A stretch of DNA of 64,000 nt from an uncultured Bacteroidia bacterium (GTDB lineage: Bacteria > Bacteroidota > Bacteroidia > Bacteroidales > UBA932), in contig CADANY010000001.1 of assembly GCA_902789395.1 (NCBI GenBank), positions 62,001-126,000 on the forward strand, in the 5' to 3' direction. The first letter of the stretch is position 1. Each line of letters starts with the position of its first letter. The notes under the pieces were generated by a model. It did not search any database, was not told where the DNA came from, and was given only the letters and a program-made list of their open reading frames with translations. Position numbers and translations under genes: made by a program. Below, in pieces: positions 37,031 to 44,949 of the stretch.

Positions 37031-37429
37031 ATGAGCTGGATAGAACTGGTTACATCCGGAGTGCTGGCAAGCATAATCACCGGGATCGGGAGCATTCTTT
37101 ATTTCAAACCGAGGCTTAAGCAAGAAAATGCCGGAGCGAAAAAAGCGGAAACGGAGGCGAAACGCGAACGTCATGACTTCATGATGGATCGCATTAAAGA
37201 CATGGAAGAACTTTACAATAAACAAGGGGACATGCTGGATCAGGTAAGACGGGAAGTCTTGGAACTGAAGGATGCCGTCCACGCTAGGGACGAGCAGGTA
37301 CAGGCTCTCAAAACAGAAAACGAGGGACTGAAAAGACAAGTAGAGACACTCAGTGCGAAGAACCAGACGCTGTCTCTCAAGGTCGCCAATCTTGAACAAG
37401 AGATCGAAACATACAAATCCACCAAATAA
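37031..37429 (+). CDS. Single-pass membrane coiled-coil protein, i-spanin-like
   Basis: 132 residues: one N-terminal membrane helix ([20 protein letters not shown]) followed by ~100 residues of heptad coiled coil ([24 protein letters not shown] ... [15 protein letters not shown]). This is the architecture of Rz-type inner-membrane spanins, and it lies between the holin-like gene and the muramidase. No Rz1-like lipoprotein was found in another frame, so a spanin role is likely but not proven. Confidence 0.6.
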   Translation: MSWIELVTSGVLASIITGIGSILYFKPRLKQENAGAKKAETEAKRERHDFMMDRIKDMEELYNKQGDMLDQVRREVLELKDAVHARDEQVQALKTENEGLKRQVETLSAKNQTLSLKVANLEQEIETYKSTK

Positions 37430-37430
37430 C

Positions 37431-37991
37431 ATGGCAAATCTCGACATACTGTGGCCGTTCGTCAAGTCCTTCGAAGGAGGATTTGTCAACGATCCGCGTG
37501 ACGCGGGAGGAGCGACCAACATGGGAGTGACCATTGCCACCTGGAAGAAGCAGGGATACGACAAGGACGGGGACGGGGACATCGATGTAGAGGATCTCAA
37601 ACTCCTGTCCGAAGCGGATGCCAAAAGAATAATGAAGATTAACTACTGGGACAGATGGAAAGCGGACCAGATAAAGGATCAGAGTCTGGCGAACATTCTC
37701 GTCGACTGGGTCTGGGGGAGCGGCTCATACGGAATCAGAATTCCGCAGAGGATTCTTGAAGTGAAGATCGACGGAATAGTCGGGCCGAAGACCCTCGGTG
37801 CTTTGAACAAGCAAGACCCGAAGGAGTTTTTCGATAGAATCAAGGAAGAAAGAAGGGCTTTCTTTGACAGGATCTGTCAGAACAGGCCACAAAATAAAGT
37901 GTATTTGAAAGGCTGGCTACGAAGACTTGAGAGCATCCAATACGGACAGCTCGTCCTCAATGCCAGAACAAGGAAGGTCATTAGATTCTGA
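37431..37991 (+). CDS. Endolysin, GH108-family N-acetylmuramidase
   Basis: 186 residues from the ATG at 37431, just after the coiled-coil gene. Residues ~5-100 are a GH108 lysozyme-like domain with catalytic Glu15 in [21 protein letters not shown]; a C-terminal peptidoglycan-binding domain of the PG_binding_3 type follows ([22 protein letters not shown]). An unusual insertion [14 protein letters not shown] reads like an EF-hand/dockerin-type calcium loop inside the catalytic domain. It hydrolyses the glycan strand of the wall at the end of the lytic cycle. No signal peptide, so it depends on the holin. Confidence 0.88.
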   Translation: MANLDILWPFVKSFEGGFVNDPRDAGGATNMGVTIATWKKQGYDKDGDGDIDVEDLKLLSEADAKRIMKINYWDRWKADQIKDQSLANILVDWVWGSGSYGIRIPQRILEVKIDGIVGPKTLGALNKQDPKEFFDRIKEERRAFFDRICQNRPQNKVYLKGWLRRLESIQYGQLVLNARTRKVIRF

Positions 37992-38037
37992 ACCGAATGG
38001 TTTTGTTCATAATGATTATTAGTTGTTAATGTGGATG

Positions 38038-38068
38038 AACGAGGCGGCTGTGAAGTCCCCTCGTTTTT
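38038..38068 (+). terminator. Terminator of the lysis operon
   Basis: AACGAGG / CCTCGTT stem with apex CT(GTGA)AG, followed by TTTAC. Same GTGA tetraloop as the terminators at 16167 and 40640. Confidence 0.65.
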
Positions 38069-38075
38069 ACTTGAT

Positions 38076-38606
38076 ATGAAAAAGATTATCTCATACATCA
38101 TTGGATTAATCATCGCGGCGGCACTTGGTTTTGTCGCGGGATGGAACTTTAAGAAACCCGTCCAGATAGAGAAGGTGACGGTCCACACGGTATACAAAAC
38201 CATCGAGAAGAAAGAACCGAAGGAACTATCCGTAAAAACATTCGATACCAAGTTCTTCGTTCTTCCCGTCGAGGTGCATGACTCTACCATTATCTGGAAG
38301 ACCGACAGCATCCTTGTTCGTGTCCCAATTGAACAGAAGGAATACGGGGACGAGGATTACCATGCGTGGGTGTCTGGATACAGACCGCAACTTGACTCCA
38401 TCAAGATCTTCCAACCGACGAAGTATATCACCAAAACAGTGACTGCTCCACAACCGAAACTTGTCTTTGGATTGCAGGGCGGATATGGTGTTACCGTCAA
38501 TAACGGACATTTCTCGCCGGCTCCCTACATCGGAGTAGGCGTTACCCTCCGGTTCAATTCATTGCTTGATTTGGTAAAGATAGACCATAAAGGAAAGGAA
38601 GATTAG
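38076..38606 (+). CDS. Membrane-anchored phage protein, unknown function
   Basis: 176 residues from the ATG at 38076, 8 bp after the terminator hairpin. One N-terminal membrane helix (IISYIIGLIIAAALGFVAGW), then a basic/charged stalk and a beta-rich end (FGLQGGYGVTVNNGHFSPAPYIGVGVTLRF) resembling a small beta-barrel or outer-membrane-like hairpin. Proteins of this shape follow lysis genes in many Bacteroidetes phages and have been labelled DUF6808-like; spanin-like bridging of membranes is a possible role. Its last codons contain late promoter box 4. Confidence 0.5.
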   Translation: MKKIISYIIGLIIAAALGFVAGWNFKKPVQIEKVTVHTVYKTIEKKEPKELSVKTFDTKFFVLPVEVHDSTIIWKTDSILVRVPIEQKEYGDEDYHAWVSGYRPQLDSIKIFQPTKYITKTVTAPQPKLVFGLQGGYGVTVNNGHFSPAPYIGVGVTLRFNSLLDLVKIDHKGKED

Positions 38607-38615
38607 ACACTTTTG
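38569..38615 (+). promoter_or_regulatory. Late promoter 4 of the portal gene
   Basis: ATTTGGTAAAGATAGACC (38569-38586) is embedded in the 3' end of the preceding coding sequence, 25 bp before TTTG of CACTTTTG (38608-38615). ATG of the portal gene at 38635. Conservation despite overlapping coding sequence supports function. Confidence 0.7.
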
Positions 38616-38634
38616 TCTGAAAATTAGGTTTATC

Positions 38635-40593
38635 ATGCAAAGCAATAGCAGGCTCATACGCAGGGTCTCGATACAGCAGATGGATTCAGTCAAGGCTCGG
38701 CAGGAAAAGGTCGGGAAAGAAAGGGATGTCCACCTGTTGGAAAGGTGCAATATCCTTTGGGATAATCTTGCCGAATTCCGCCAAGACCGGGCAAGGGCAA
38801 TCCGGTTCGCTTACGGAGACCAGTGGGCCGATACGATTGTCGTCAACGGTAAGGTGATGACGCAACGGGAATACCTCATGAAACAAGGCAATGCCGTCCT
38901 CCAAACCAACCAGATCAAGAGCAAGGTGGAGACGATTGTCGGTGTCATGGTAAAGGAACAGAACGAACCGATCTGCAATGCCCGCGACCGTGACGAGCAG
39001 CAGTACGGCGAAGTCATGACTGCCGCTCTCCAGGCGAACTGCCATAAGAATAAGATCACCAATCTCTATGTCTCGTTCATGCGGGATCTGAACCTGGGCG
39101 GTCTGACCATCGCGCAGGAGACCTACGACAATGTGTCTGGTCCGGATCGGAGATGGGATACTTGGACGAAGTACGTCAACCCAAACCATTTCTTCTGCGA
39201 CTCGGCGATGAGCGATCCTCGATACTGGGATATGACCATCATCGGTCAGTTCTTCGACCTCTCATCCGAAGAGATAGCGGCCAAGTTCGCACGGGACGAG
39301 AATGACTATGCAATTCTCAAGTCCATCTATCCGGATCAGTTCTCTGTCTATAAACGCGAACAGACGGAAGATCCACAGGAGAAGAACTCCGACGACAACC
39401 TTGTTTTCCTCTCGCCCTATGATCCGGCACGATGCCGCGTATACGAAATCTGGACCAAGGAGACCAAACCTAGAATCCGGCTGAACGATCTGAACAACGG
39501 AACGGAAGAGGTTATCGATGCGGATGACAAGGAGTATCGCAATCAGATCCGCCGGGAGAATCTCCGCAGACGTGCCCTTGCCAAGCAAGCCGGATGGCAG
39601 GAAGACTCGATTCCTTACATCATCGGTGACGGCTTCGGCAACGACGAGACCGAGAAATATGGTTTCTTCGTCGATACGTTCTGGTACTGTCGTTACCTCG
39701 CTCCGGACGGTACGATCCTCTGGGAAGGCGAATCTCCGTATGCAGAAAGATCTCACCCATTCACCATCTGTGCGACCCCGTTCGTGGACGGTAAGTTTGT
39801 CGGATACATGTCCGATGCGATCGACCACAACATCGCGATGAACCGTGCTATTGTCCTGCATGACTGGCTCATCAGAAGCCAAGCAAAGGGTGTCACGGTC
39901 GTCCCGAAGAGTATCGTCCCGAAGGATATGAGTTTCGAAGAGTTCGCGGCAAGATGGACCAGCATCGATGATATGGTCTTCATCGAGATGAAGCCGGGAG
40001 AAGAGAAGATGATGCCGCAGGTCTTCCACGGAACGGCCCAGACGTTCAATGTCTCTGAACTCATCAATACTTACTCCAAGTTGATGGAGAATTCAACGGC
40101 TGTCAATGCGGCCATTCAGGGAAAGACTCCGTATAGCGGAACATCCGGTGCGTTGTACTCCCAGATGGTGAACAACTCCAGCACTCCTATCGCCGGACTC
40201 CTTTCCCAGTTCCGGATCTTCCTTGAGGATTTGCACACGAAGAAGATGAAGAACATCGCTCTCTTCTACGATGAGCAGAGATATGCGTCCATCGCCGGAA
40301 AGATTGATGGTCTGTTCGATAATGCCAACCTCAATCTGAACGAGGTTGGAGATATCGAATATGACATTGCCATCAAGGAAAGCACCGAGACTCCAGTCTT
40401 CCGGATGGCGGCAAACGATACACTCGACAAACTGCTCCAGCTTGGTGCGATCACCCCGCAACAGTACCTCAAGTACGGCTATCATCCCGGACTCGACGGA
40501 CTCTTCCAGGAGATGGAGGCACGGGAAGCAGAGATGGAGGCTGCACAAAATGGTCAGATGCCTATGGTCCAGCCGCAACCGGTTGTTCAGTAA
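38635..40593 (+). CDS. Portal protein
   Basis: 652 residues, right size for a P22-like/crAss-like portal. Features: N-terminal helical region, NGKVMTQREYLMKQGNAVLQTNQIKSKVETIVGVMVKEQNEP (the conserved wing/stem start of this family), central nucleic-acid channel region, and GKTPYSGTSGALYSQMVNNSSTPIAGLLSQFRIFLEDLHTKKMKN near residue 500, typical of dodecameric portals. It forms the DNA gateway of the capsid and docks TerL. Own late promoter, own terminator. TerL converges on the opposite strand. Confidence 0.88.
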   Translation: MQSNSRLIRRVSIQQMDSVKARQEKVGKERDVHLLERCNILWDNLAEFRQDRARAIRFAYGDQWADTIVVNGKVMTQREYLMKQGNAVLQTNQIKSKVETIVGVMVKEQNEPICNARDRDEQQYGEVMTAALQANCHKNKITNLYVSFMRDLNLGGLTIAQETYDNVSGPDRRWDTWTKYVNPNHFFCDSAMSDPRYWDMTIIGQFFDLSSEEIAAKFARDENDYAILKSIYPDQFSVYKREQTEDPQEKNSDDNLVFLSPYDPARCRVYEIWTKETKPRIRLNDLNNGTEEVIDADDKEYRNQIRRENLRRRALAKQAGWQEDSIPYIIGDGFGNDETEKYGFFVDTFWYCRYLAPDGTILWEGESPYAERSHPFTICATPFVDGKFVGYMSDAIDHNIAMNRAIVLHDWLIRSQAKGVTVVPKSIVPKDMSFEEFAARWTSIDDMVFIEMKPGEEKMMPQVFHGTAQTFNVSELINTYSKLMENSTAVNAAIQGKTPYSGTSGALYSQMVNNSSTPIAGLLSQFRIFLEDLHTKKMKNIALFYDEQRYASIAGKIDGLFDNANLNLNEVGDIEYDIAIKESTETPVFRMAANDTLDKLLQLGAITPQQYLKYGYHPGLDGLFQEMEAREAEMEAAQNGQMPMVQPQPVVQ

Positions 40594-40639
40594 TTCTTTC
40601 TCTCACTATAATTCTCATAGCTTTTCATAGAACGTTTTC

Positions 40640-40670
40640 CCTCCCCGATGTGAATCGCGGAGGTTTTTTT
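40640..40670 (+). terminator. Intrinsic terminator after the portal gene
   Basis: CCTCC-c-CGAT(GTGA)ATCG-c-GGAGG followed by seven T. It ends rightward transcription between the convergent portal and TerL operons; the T-run overlaps the stop codon of the leftward gene. Confidence 0.9.
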
Positions 40671-41022
40671 ATATGAGCTTCGCTTTCTGGAGACGCTCTC
40701 GGATGAAGTATTGTCTCCTCCTCTCTTTCTCCCTCTCGCCCATCTTCTGGTTCCCTGCCTTATCCGGAGTGTGGTAATAGCACCCGTTCTTGAGGGTCTC
40801 CAAGGTTAGGAGTCTGGCGTGGTATCCGAAGACGCTCTTCTCCATCTTGAAGCGACGCTTGTCATATGTCGTCAGATAGTCCGGGTGGAATGTCTTCGAC
40901 GCGACATAGATCATCGTGTGTTCCTTTTCGTACCTCTCGTCTGCCATCTTTACTGCTTTCTTGTAAAGGTAGTTTGCGTAAATGGTTACTACAGAGATTG
41001 CAAGTTTCTTGAAAATCTTCAT
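40669..41022 (-). CDS. Small basic phage protein, unknown
   Basis: 117 residues, strongly basic, with a short hydrophobic N-terminus (LAISVVTIYANYLYKKAV) that could be a weak membrane or amphipathic helix. The body contains MIYVASKTFHPDYLTTYDKRRFKMEKSVFGYHARLLTLETLKNGCYYHTPD. No family is recognised. It is the last gene of the leftward TerL operon, 12 bp after TerL. Confidence 0.55.
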   Translation of the reverse strand: MKIFKKLAISVVTIYANYLYKKAVKMADERYEKEHTMIYVASKTFHPDYLTTYDKRRFKMEKSVFGYHARLLTLETLKNGCYYHTPDKAGNQKMGEREKERRRQYFIRERLQKAKLI

Positions 41023-41034
41023 AATTTAGAATTA

Positions 41035-43152
41035 TTATAAATTAACAACGCTTGAATTCCTTCCCTTGATGACATTCTTCTCGGTCGGCTTCGACTGCGT
41101 TATCCAAGTCGGCGTGTCCATTTCCTTATAAGCCACCCAGAGCAGGATGGCCGTTGCCATCAGTTCGTCATCATGTTTCTTTGGAGGAGCGGTGAACTTA
41201 CCGTTGTCGTCTATGTACATGGACAGTTCCTCGCAGCAGTTCTCGCACGGTTCGTCCCACAGTTCATCGCGGACGCATGCCCGCATATTGTCGATGATCT
41301 TCGGCTTAGTCGATACGTTAGTATGGAATCCCCACTTCCGTTGAACACCATCCTCAAAGTCCTCCTCCTTCTTATGCCGGGCATACAGATTGTCGTATAT
41401 GTCGGAAACGATGTCAAGGATATACTCGAATCCGTCTCCTCCCGTATCCCGTTCCTTGTCCTTCGTCTCCAGAGTATTGGACTCAATGATAAGAAGTGCA
41501 TGGTTATAGTATTCCGCAAGTCTCAATGCATCATAGGCGACGACATCATGATCCGCATGGTAGTGGATCTCGGCGACGATATTCGGGACACCGTTAAGGC
41601 CGAATTCCGGCATCATCATGAGCCGGTCGATAACTCGGATGGACGAGTAGTCGGAGGTCGGATTAGGTCCACCGATATCGACTGCAACGGCATATCGGTT
41701 GTTGACGGGAGAATCGTCCGGCTTCTCCCAGATCTTAACCTTGCCGCCGGCCTGGTCGATGAAGCGGATGTTCTTGATGACATCCGGACCTTCATGAGCA
41801 TCACTGATAAGTTCTCCGGTCCACATCGGGGGACGGCATTTCTTCATCATCCTCTGGACATCGAAGAAGTCGAAGACCTTCCGTCCGGCGGACATGAACG
41901 ACTCCTCCAGGGAGGCGGGAGCCTCATTGACCATCTGTGACCGTTTGGTGAAGGACTTTTCCTTGTAGCGATACCAGTTGATGGATTCGAAACTCGCCCC
42001 TTGTTCCCAGAGCCACCAGTAGTATTTCCCGGGGCTCTTCCACCCGTCACGGCAGAAGTCCTCTTCCCGGTGGTCATATAACCAATGGGCGAATTCCATA
42101 TGGTCAGTCACGGGGAGTGTGTCATGGGGGATGAAGTAGAACGGGATAAAGATTATCCGGAAGTTCGACTCTCCCCTCTTCGCCTGCATACAGATCTCAT
42201 GGAAGTAATCGTCAGAGGACTTTGCCGTAGACTCGAAGACCTGCATCGACAGTGGCTGCTGATCGGCAAGACCACCGGTGATGTCAGCGATGAGGTCTTC
42301 AGGTCTTTTCTCGGGGGTGTTCGGCCAGACACCGACCTCGGAGTAGTGGGCTCCTGCGATGTTGGAGGAACGAAGGGATTCCGGCTTTTCAGCCGAACCG
42401 ATGTAGATGATACCGGGAAGGACCTGGACATCCTTGCTATCCTTGACAACGAAGGCGTGTGCGCTGCCCATGTGTGGGGCAAGGCGAAGCTGTTCGTTGT
42501 CGGGAAGGCCAAGATCCCAAGCCGGATAATCCCGGATGGACTCCGTCAACATGTTAAGGATATTACGTGATGCATCCTTGACATGTGCCGCGACGGAGAA
42601 GGAGTGGAACGGGTCCCACTTCGCCAGTATCCAGAACTGGTAGAAGATGCAGAAGGTAGATCCTCCCCACTGCCTGGCTTTGTCAATAATGATATTAATG
42701 GGAACTCCGGCAAGCCGTAGTTCCTCACAGAGTTTCAGAACCTGGAACTGCGCATAGTTGAGCCGGAACGGACCCCGGCCACCTAACTTGTATCGGATCT
42801 TCGTGCAGAAGAAGGTCCAATTGGTAAAGTCGTGCTTGTGGCGGATGCTCCTGATCCGATGCTCGATGTCAACGACATCCGGAACATCTTCCGTCCATTC
42901 GTGCTTTTTGATAAACTTCTTGATGCTCCCGGCTGCTATGATCTCCTGTATGAGCGGGACTTCCATCATCGGTTTCGGAACGTACTGATCCTTGACGGCA
43001 AAGTCCGGGATGTGCAGTTTGACCCGCTCCTCCCCCATCAGCTCGGCAACTCCCTTCCCGGAGATGGGGTCGTACTTCGCCTGAAGGGTCTCCCATCTCG
43101 CTTTATTCTCAGACACCAGACTGTCGTATATGTCAATAATAGCGTCTGGCAT
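41035..43152 (-). CDS. terL: Terminase large subunit
   Basis: 705 residues. ATPase domain: deviant Walker A KARQWGGST (Lys158-Thr166) preceded by a classic adenine motif region (RLNYAQFQVLKLCEELR), Walker B-like GAHYSEVG and coupling motif STAKSSDDYFHEI. Nuclease (RNase H-like) domain: AVAVDIGGPNPTSDYSSI, LIIESNTLE, and KKHDDELMATAILLW, giving the acidic metal triad. It cuts concatemers and pumps DNA into the head through the portal. It is larger than the ~500-residue average, with a ~110-residue N-terminal extension. It lies on the opposite strand from portal and capsid, which is unusual, and overlaps the rhomboid-like gene by 20 bp. Confidence 0.92.
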   Translation of the reverse strand: MPDAIIDIYDSLVSENKARWETLQAKYDPISGKGVAELMGEERVKLHIPDFAVKDQYVPKPMMEVPLIQEIIAAGSIKKFIKKHEWTEDVPDVVDIEHRIRSIRHKHDFTNWTFFCTKIRYKLGGRGPFRLNYAQFQVLKLCEELRLAGVPINIIIDKARQWGGSTFCIFYQFWILAKWDPFHSFSVAAHVKDASRNILNMLTESIRDYPAWDLGLPDNEQLRLAPHMGSAHAFVVKDSKDVQVLPGIIYIGSAEKPESLRSSNIAGAHYSEVGVWPNTPEKRPEDLIADITGGLADQQPLSMQVFESTAKSSDDYFHEICMQAKRGESNFRIIFIPFYFIPHDTLPVTDHMEFAHWLYDHREEDFCRDGWKSPGKYYWWLWEQGASFESINWYRYKEKSFTKRSQMVNEAPASLEESFMSAGRKVFDFFDVQRMMKKCRPPMWTGELISDAHEGPDVIKNIRFIDQAGGKVKIWEKPDDSPVNNRYAVAVDIGGPNPTSDYSSIRVIDRLMMMPEFGLNGVPNIVAEIHYHADHDVVAYDALRLAEYYNHALLIIESNTLETKDKERDTGGDGFEYILDIVSDIYDNLYARHKKEEDFEDGVQRKWGFHTNVSTKPKIIDNMRACVRDELWDEPCENCCEELSMYIDDNGKFTAPPKKHDDELMATAILLWVAYKEMDTPTWITQSKPTEKNVIKGRNSSVVNL

Positions 43153-43633
43153 CTTTCAAGAGATTGTTGGTAATCCTTCTGACGGATGCGACAAGCATCC
43201 CGAGGATGAAGGATACGATATGGGTCAGTGCGCTGAATTGAGGGAAGAAGACAAGTGCAACCGTTACGACAAGGAATGTGATGGTCTCAGTCCTCTTCCA
43301 CCATCCAGATGTCAGTTCCGGAGTGCGCATCCCGATGCATGCATAGAGAATGTTGGAGAATCCGACTATCGGTTTGAGCGATATCGGGAAGACAAGCACT
43401 GCGATAATAAACGCCAAAAGCAAATCTCTGCAGGGCTTGCAGGAAATGCTGGGGCGGAAGAGCCCCCAGATAGCAATGCAGTTGACAAGAAGATGCCAGA
43501 TGGAGGCATGGAAAAAGGAGTATGTAGTCGCTTTTAACCAAAACGGTCCGGTAATTAACCAGTCCGGACACCGGAAAAGAATCCAGATGACAGCGAGAAC
43601 TGCTATGATGATGTACCTTATTTGTCTGTCCAT
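43133..43633 (-). CDS. Rhomboid-like intramembrane serine protease candidate
   Basis: 166 residues, about six membrane helices. Rhomboid signatures: TM2 motif FFHASIWHLLVNCIAIWGL (His42, His47, Asn51; compare HxxxHLxxN), catalytic GFSN (Ser93 in GxSx, where cellular enzymes have GASG), and C-terminal HIVSFILGMLVASV with the catalytic His138 and Gly145. Thus Ser/His dyad, oxyanion-type His/Asn and spacing are all present in a minimal core with no extra domains. Known rhomboids cleave transmembrane segments of membrane proteins. It sits second in the leftward packaging operon, overlapping genes on both sides, so it is a genuine phage gene rather than an insertion. Identification is from motifs; activity is not shown. 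Confidence 0.7.
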   Translation of the reverse strand: MDRQIRYIIIAVLAVIWILFRCPDWLITGPFWLKATTYSFFHASIWHLLVNCIAIWGLFRPSISCKPCRDLLLAFIIAVLVFPISLKPIVGFSNILYACIGMRTPELTSGWWKRTETITFLVVTVALVFFPQFSALTHIVSFILGMLVASVRRITNNLLKDARRYY

Positions 43634-44031
43634 TTCATCCTCCTTTTCTTAATCTCCCGTCGCAGTATCTGCCGGGCCGCTTGCCAAGACAGATAATACT
43701 CCGGAGCCGGTTCCTCGACAAGTATTTCCAGTATCCGCTCACGGGAGAGTTTCGTATCCGGATGTTCGGAAAGATATCTCAGATAATTGTCGTACAGTTG
43801 CCATACCCTCTTGCGGGACATGGAGTTAAGGTAAATCAGCGATGTCCCCGACTGGATCTTCCCGATGTGCAGATTGATTTCACGCGATGATATGTAGAAC
43901 TGCGGAGCTGGTTGTTTCGTAACATATTCCGCAGCCTGACTTGCATTAGCGAAGCATCCTCCTTCCAATCCGCGAAGATATGTCTGGTAGAGATCCGCGT
44001 CGCGCTTCCTCTTCAAGTTCGTGTCTTTCAT
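43618..44031 (-). CDS. Conserved phage protein, possible small terminase
   Basis: 137 residues from the ATG at 44031 (a GTG at 44037 is the alternative). Helical and basic, with two related halves: QAAEYVTKQPAPQFYISSREI and EILVEEPAPEYYLSWQAA repeat the pattern (h..h..PAP.(F/Y)Y(I/L)S). Proteins of this kind are common in Bacteroidetes prophages; I do not know a proven function. As first gene of the operon containing TerL it may be the small terminase. It overlaps the rhomboid-like gene by 16 bp. Confidence 0.55.
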   Translation of the reverse strand: MKDTNLKRKRDADLYQTYLRGLEGGCFANASQAAEYVTKQPAPQFYISSREINLHIGKIQSGTSLIYLNSMSRKRVWQLYDNYLRYLSEHPDTKLSRERILEILVEEPAPEYYLSWQAARQILRREIKKRRMKWTDK

Positions 44032-44060
44032 CGTCACCCGGCTTAATCAAAGTTACTCCA

Positions 44061-44107
44061 TTTTGGTAAAGATAGACCAACGGCATAGAATCACCTCCCT
44101 ATCTTTG
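44061..44107 (+). promoter_or_regulatory. Late promoter 5 of the scaffold/capsid operon
   Basis: Box TTTTGGTAAAGATAGACC (44061-44078), 25 bp, TTTG of an exact -7 element TATCTTTG (44100-44107). ATG of the scaffold gene at 44143. The box lies only 29 bp from the start of the divergent TerL operon and its GGT/ACC ends are symmetrical, so the same site could influence both directions. Confidence 0.75.
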
Positions 44108-44142
44108 GCTCATAGTTTAACACATAAAAAGGCTTTTCAGAT

Positions 44143-44922
44143 ATGCCAGAGAATGAAAATAAGGCAGTTGCCAGCCCTAGAGAACAGTTGCTCGAAAGGG
44201 CCTCTTCCCGATATCCGGACAGGGTGTTCCAGGGACAAACGGGACAAGACGGACAAGAGGGACAAGATGATTTGGAGCAGGCCATTCTGGATATGATTTC
44301 CGAACAGGACACGCAGATCGCAGAGAGTAAGTCCAAGAACGACCGTCTGGTCGAACTGTTCACTACCGATCCGTCATCCGCAGAGTTCGTACAGAAATGG
44401 ATCGAAACGGGAGATCCCCGCGTCGCTCTCGTCGAGACTTTCGGTGATGATCTCTCTGAACTTTCGACCGAGGAAGGCCGTTCCCAGTTCTCCGAGAACC
44501 TCCAGAGCTGGAGGGATCGACGGGCAGAGAACGACAGGCTCAATACGGAAGCAGACGAGAACTGGCAGAAATCCCTCAATGACCTCGACTCCTGGGGAGA
44601 CGAAAAAGGACTCGACAACGACAAGAAGGCAGAGGTTATCCTCCGTCTGATCCGCACCGTCAGCAACGGTCTGATGAATATCTACGGGCCGGAAGACTTC
44701 GACATGGTCCTCAAGGAGATGAACTACGACAACGATGTCGCGACGGCGCGTCAGGAAGGCGAGGTTGCCGGACGTAATGCGAAGATCGCAGAGAACAGGC
44801 GGAGCCGTTCTTCCGTTCCTTCCGTTCCTCCTACCCTTAATGGGCAGGGCGGCAGATCCGCAGAGCGGAGACCGAGAGTCGAAGAGAACGAAGAAGCGAG
44901 CCCGTTCCGTGGAATTGTATAA
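44143..44922 (+). CDS. Capsid scaffold protein
   Basis: 259 residues, acidic, Gln/Glu-rich and predicted almost entirely helical/coiled-coil (LQSWRDRRAENDRLNTEADENWQKSLNDL), with flexible charged termini and a proline-serine linker near the end (SSVPSVPPTLNGQGG). These are scaffold properties, and the gene is immediately upstream of the major capsid gene. It directs shell assembly and leaves before packaging. No embedded protease domain is visible. Confidence 0.75.
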   Translation: MPENENKAVASPREQLLERASSRYPDRVFQGQTGQDGQEGQDDLEQAILDMISEQDTQIAESKSKNDRLVELFTTDPSSAEFVQKWIETGDPRVALVETFGDDLSELSTEEGRSQFSENLQSWRDRRAENDRLNTEADENWQKSLNDLDSWGDEKGLDNDKKAEVILRLIRTVSNGLMNIYGPEDFDMVLKEMNYDNDVATARQEGEVAGRNAKIAENRRSRSSVPSVPPTLNGQGGRSAERRPRVEENEEASPFRGIV

Positions 44923-44949
44923 ACGAAAACTTCTTAAACCAAGTTTAAT

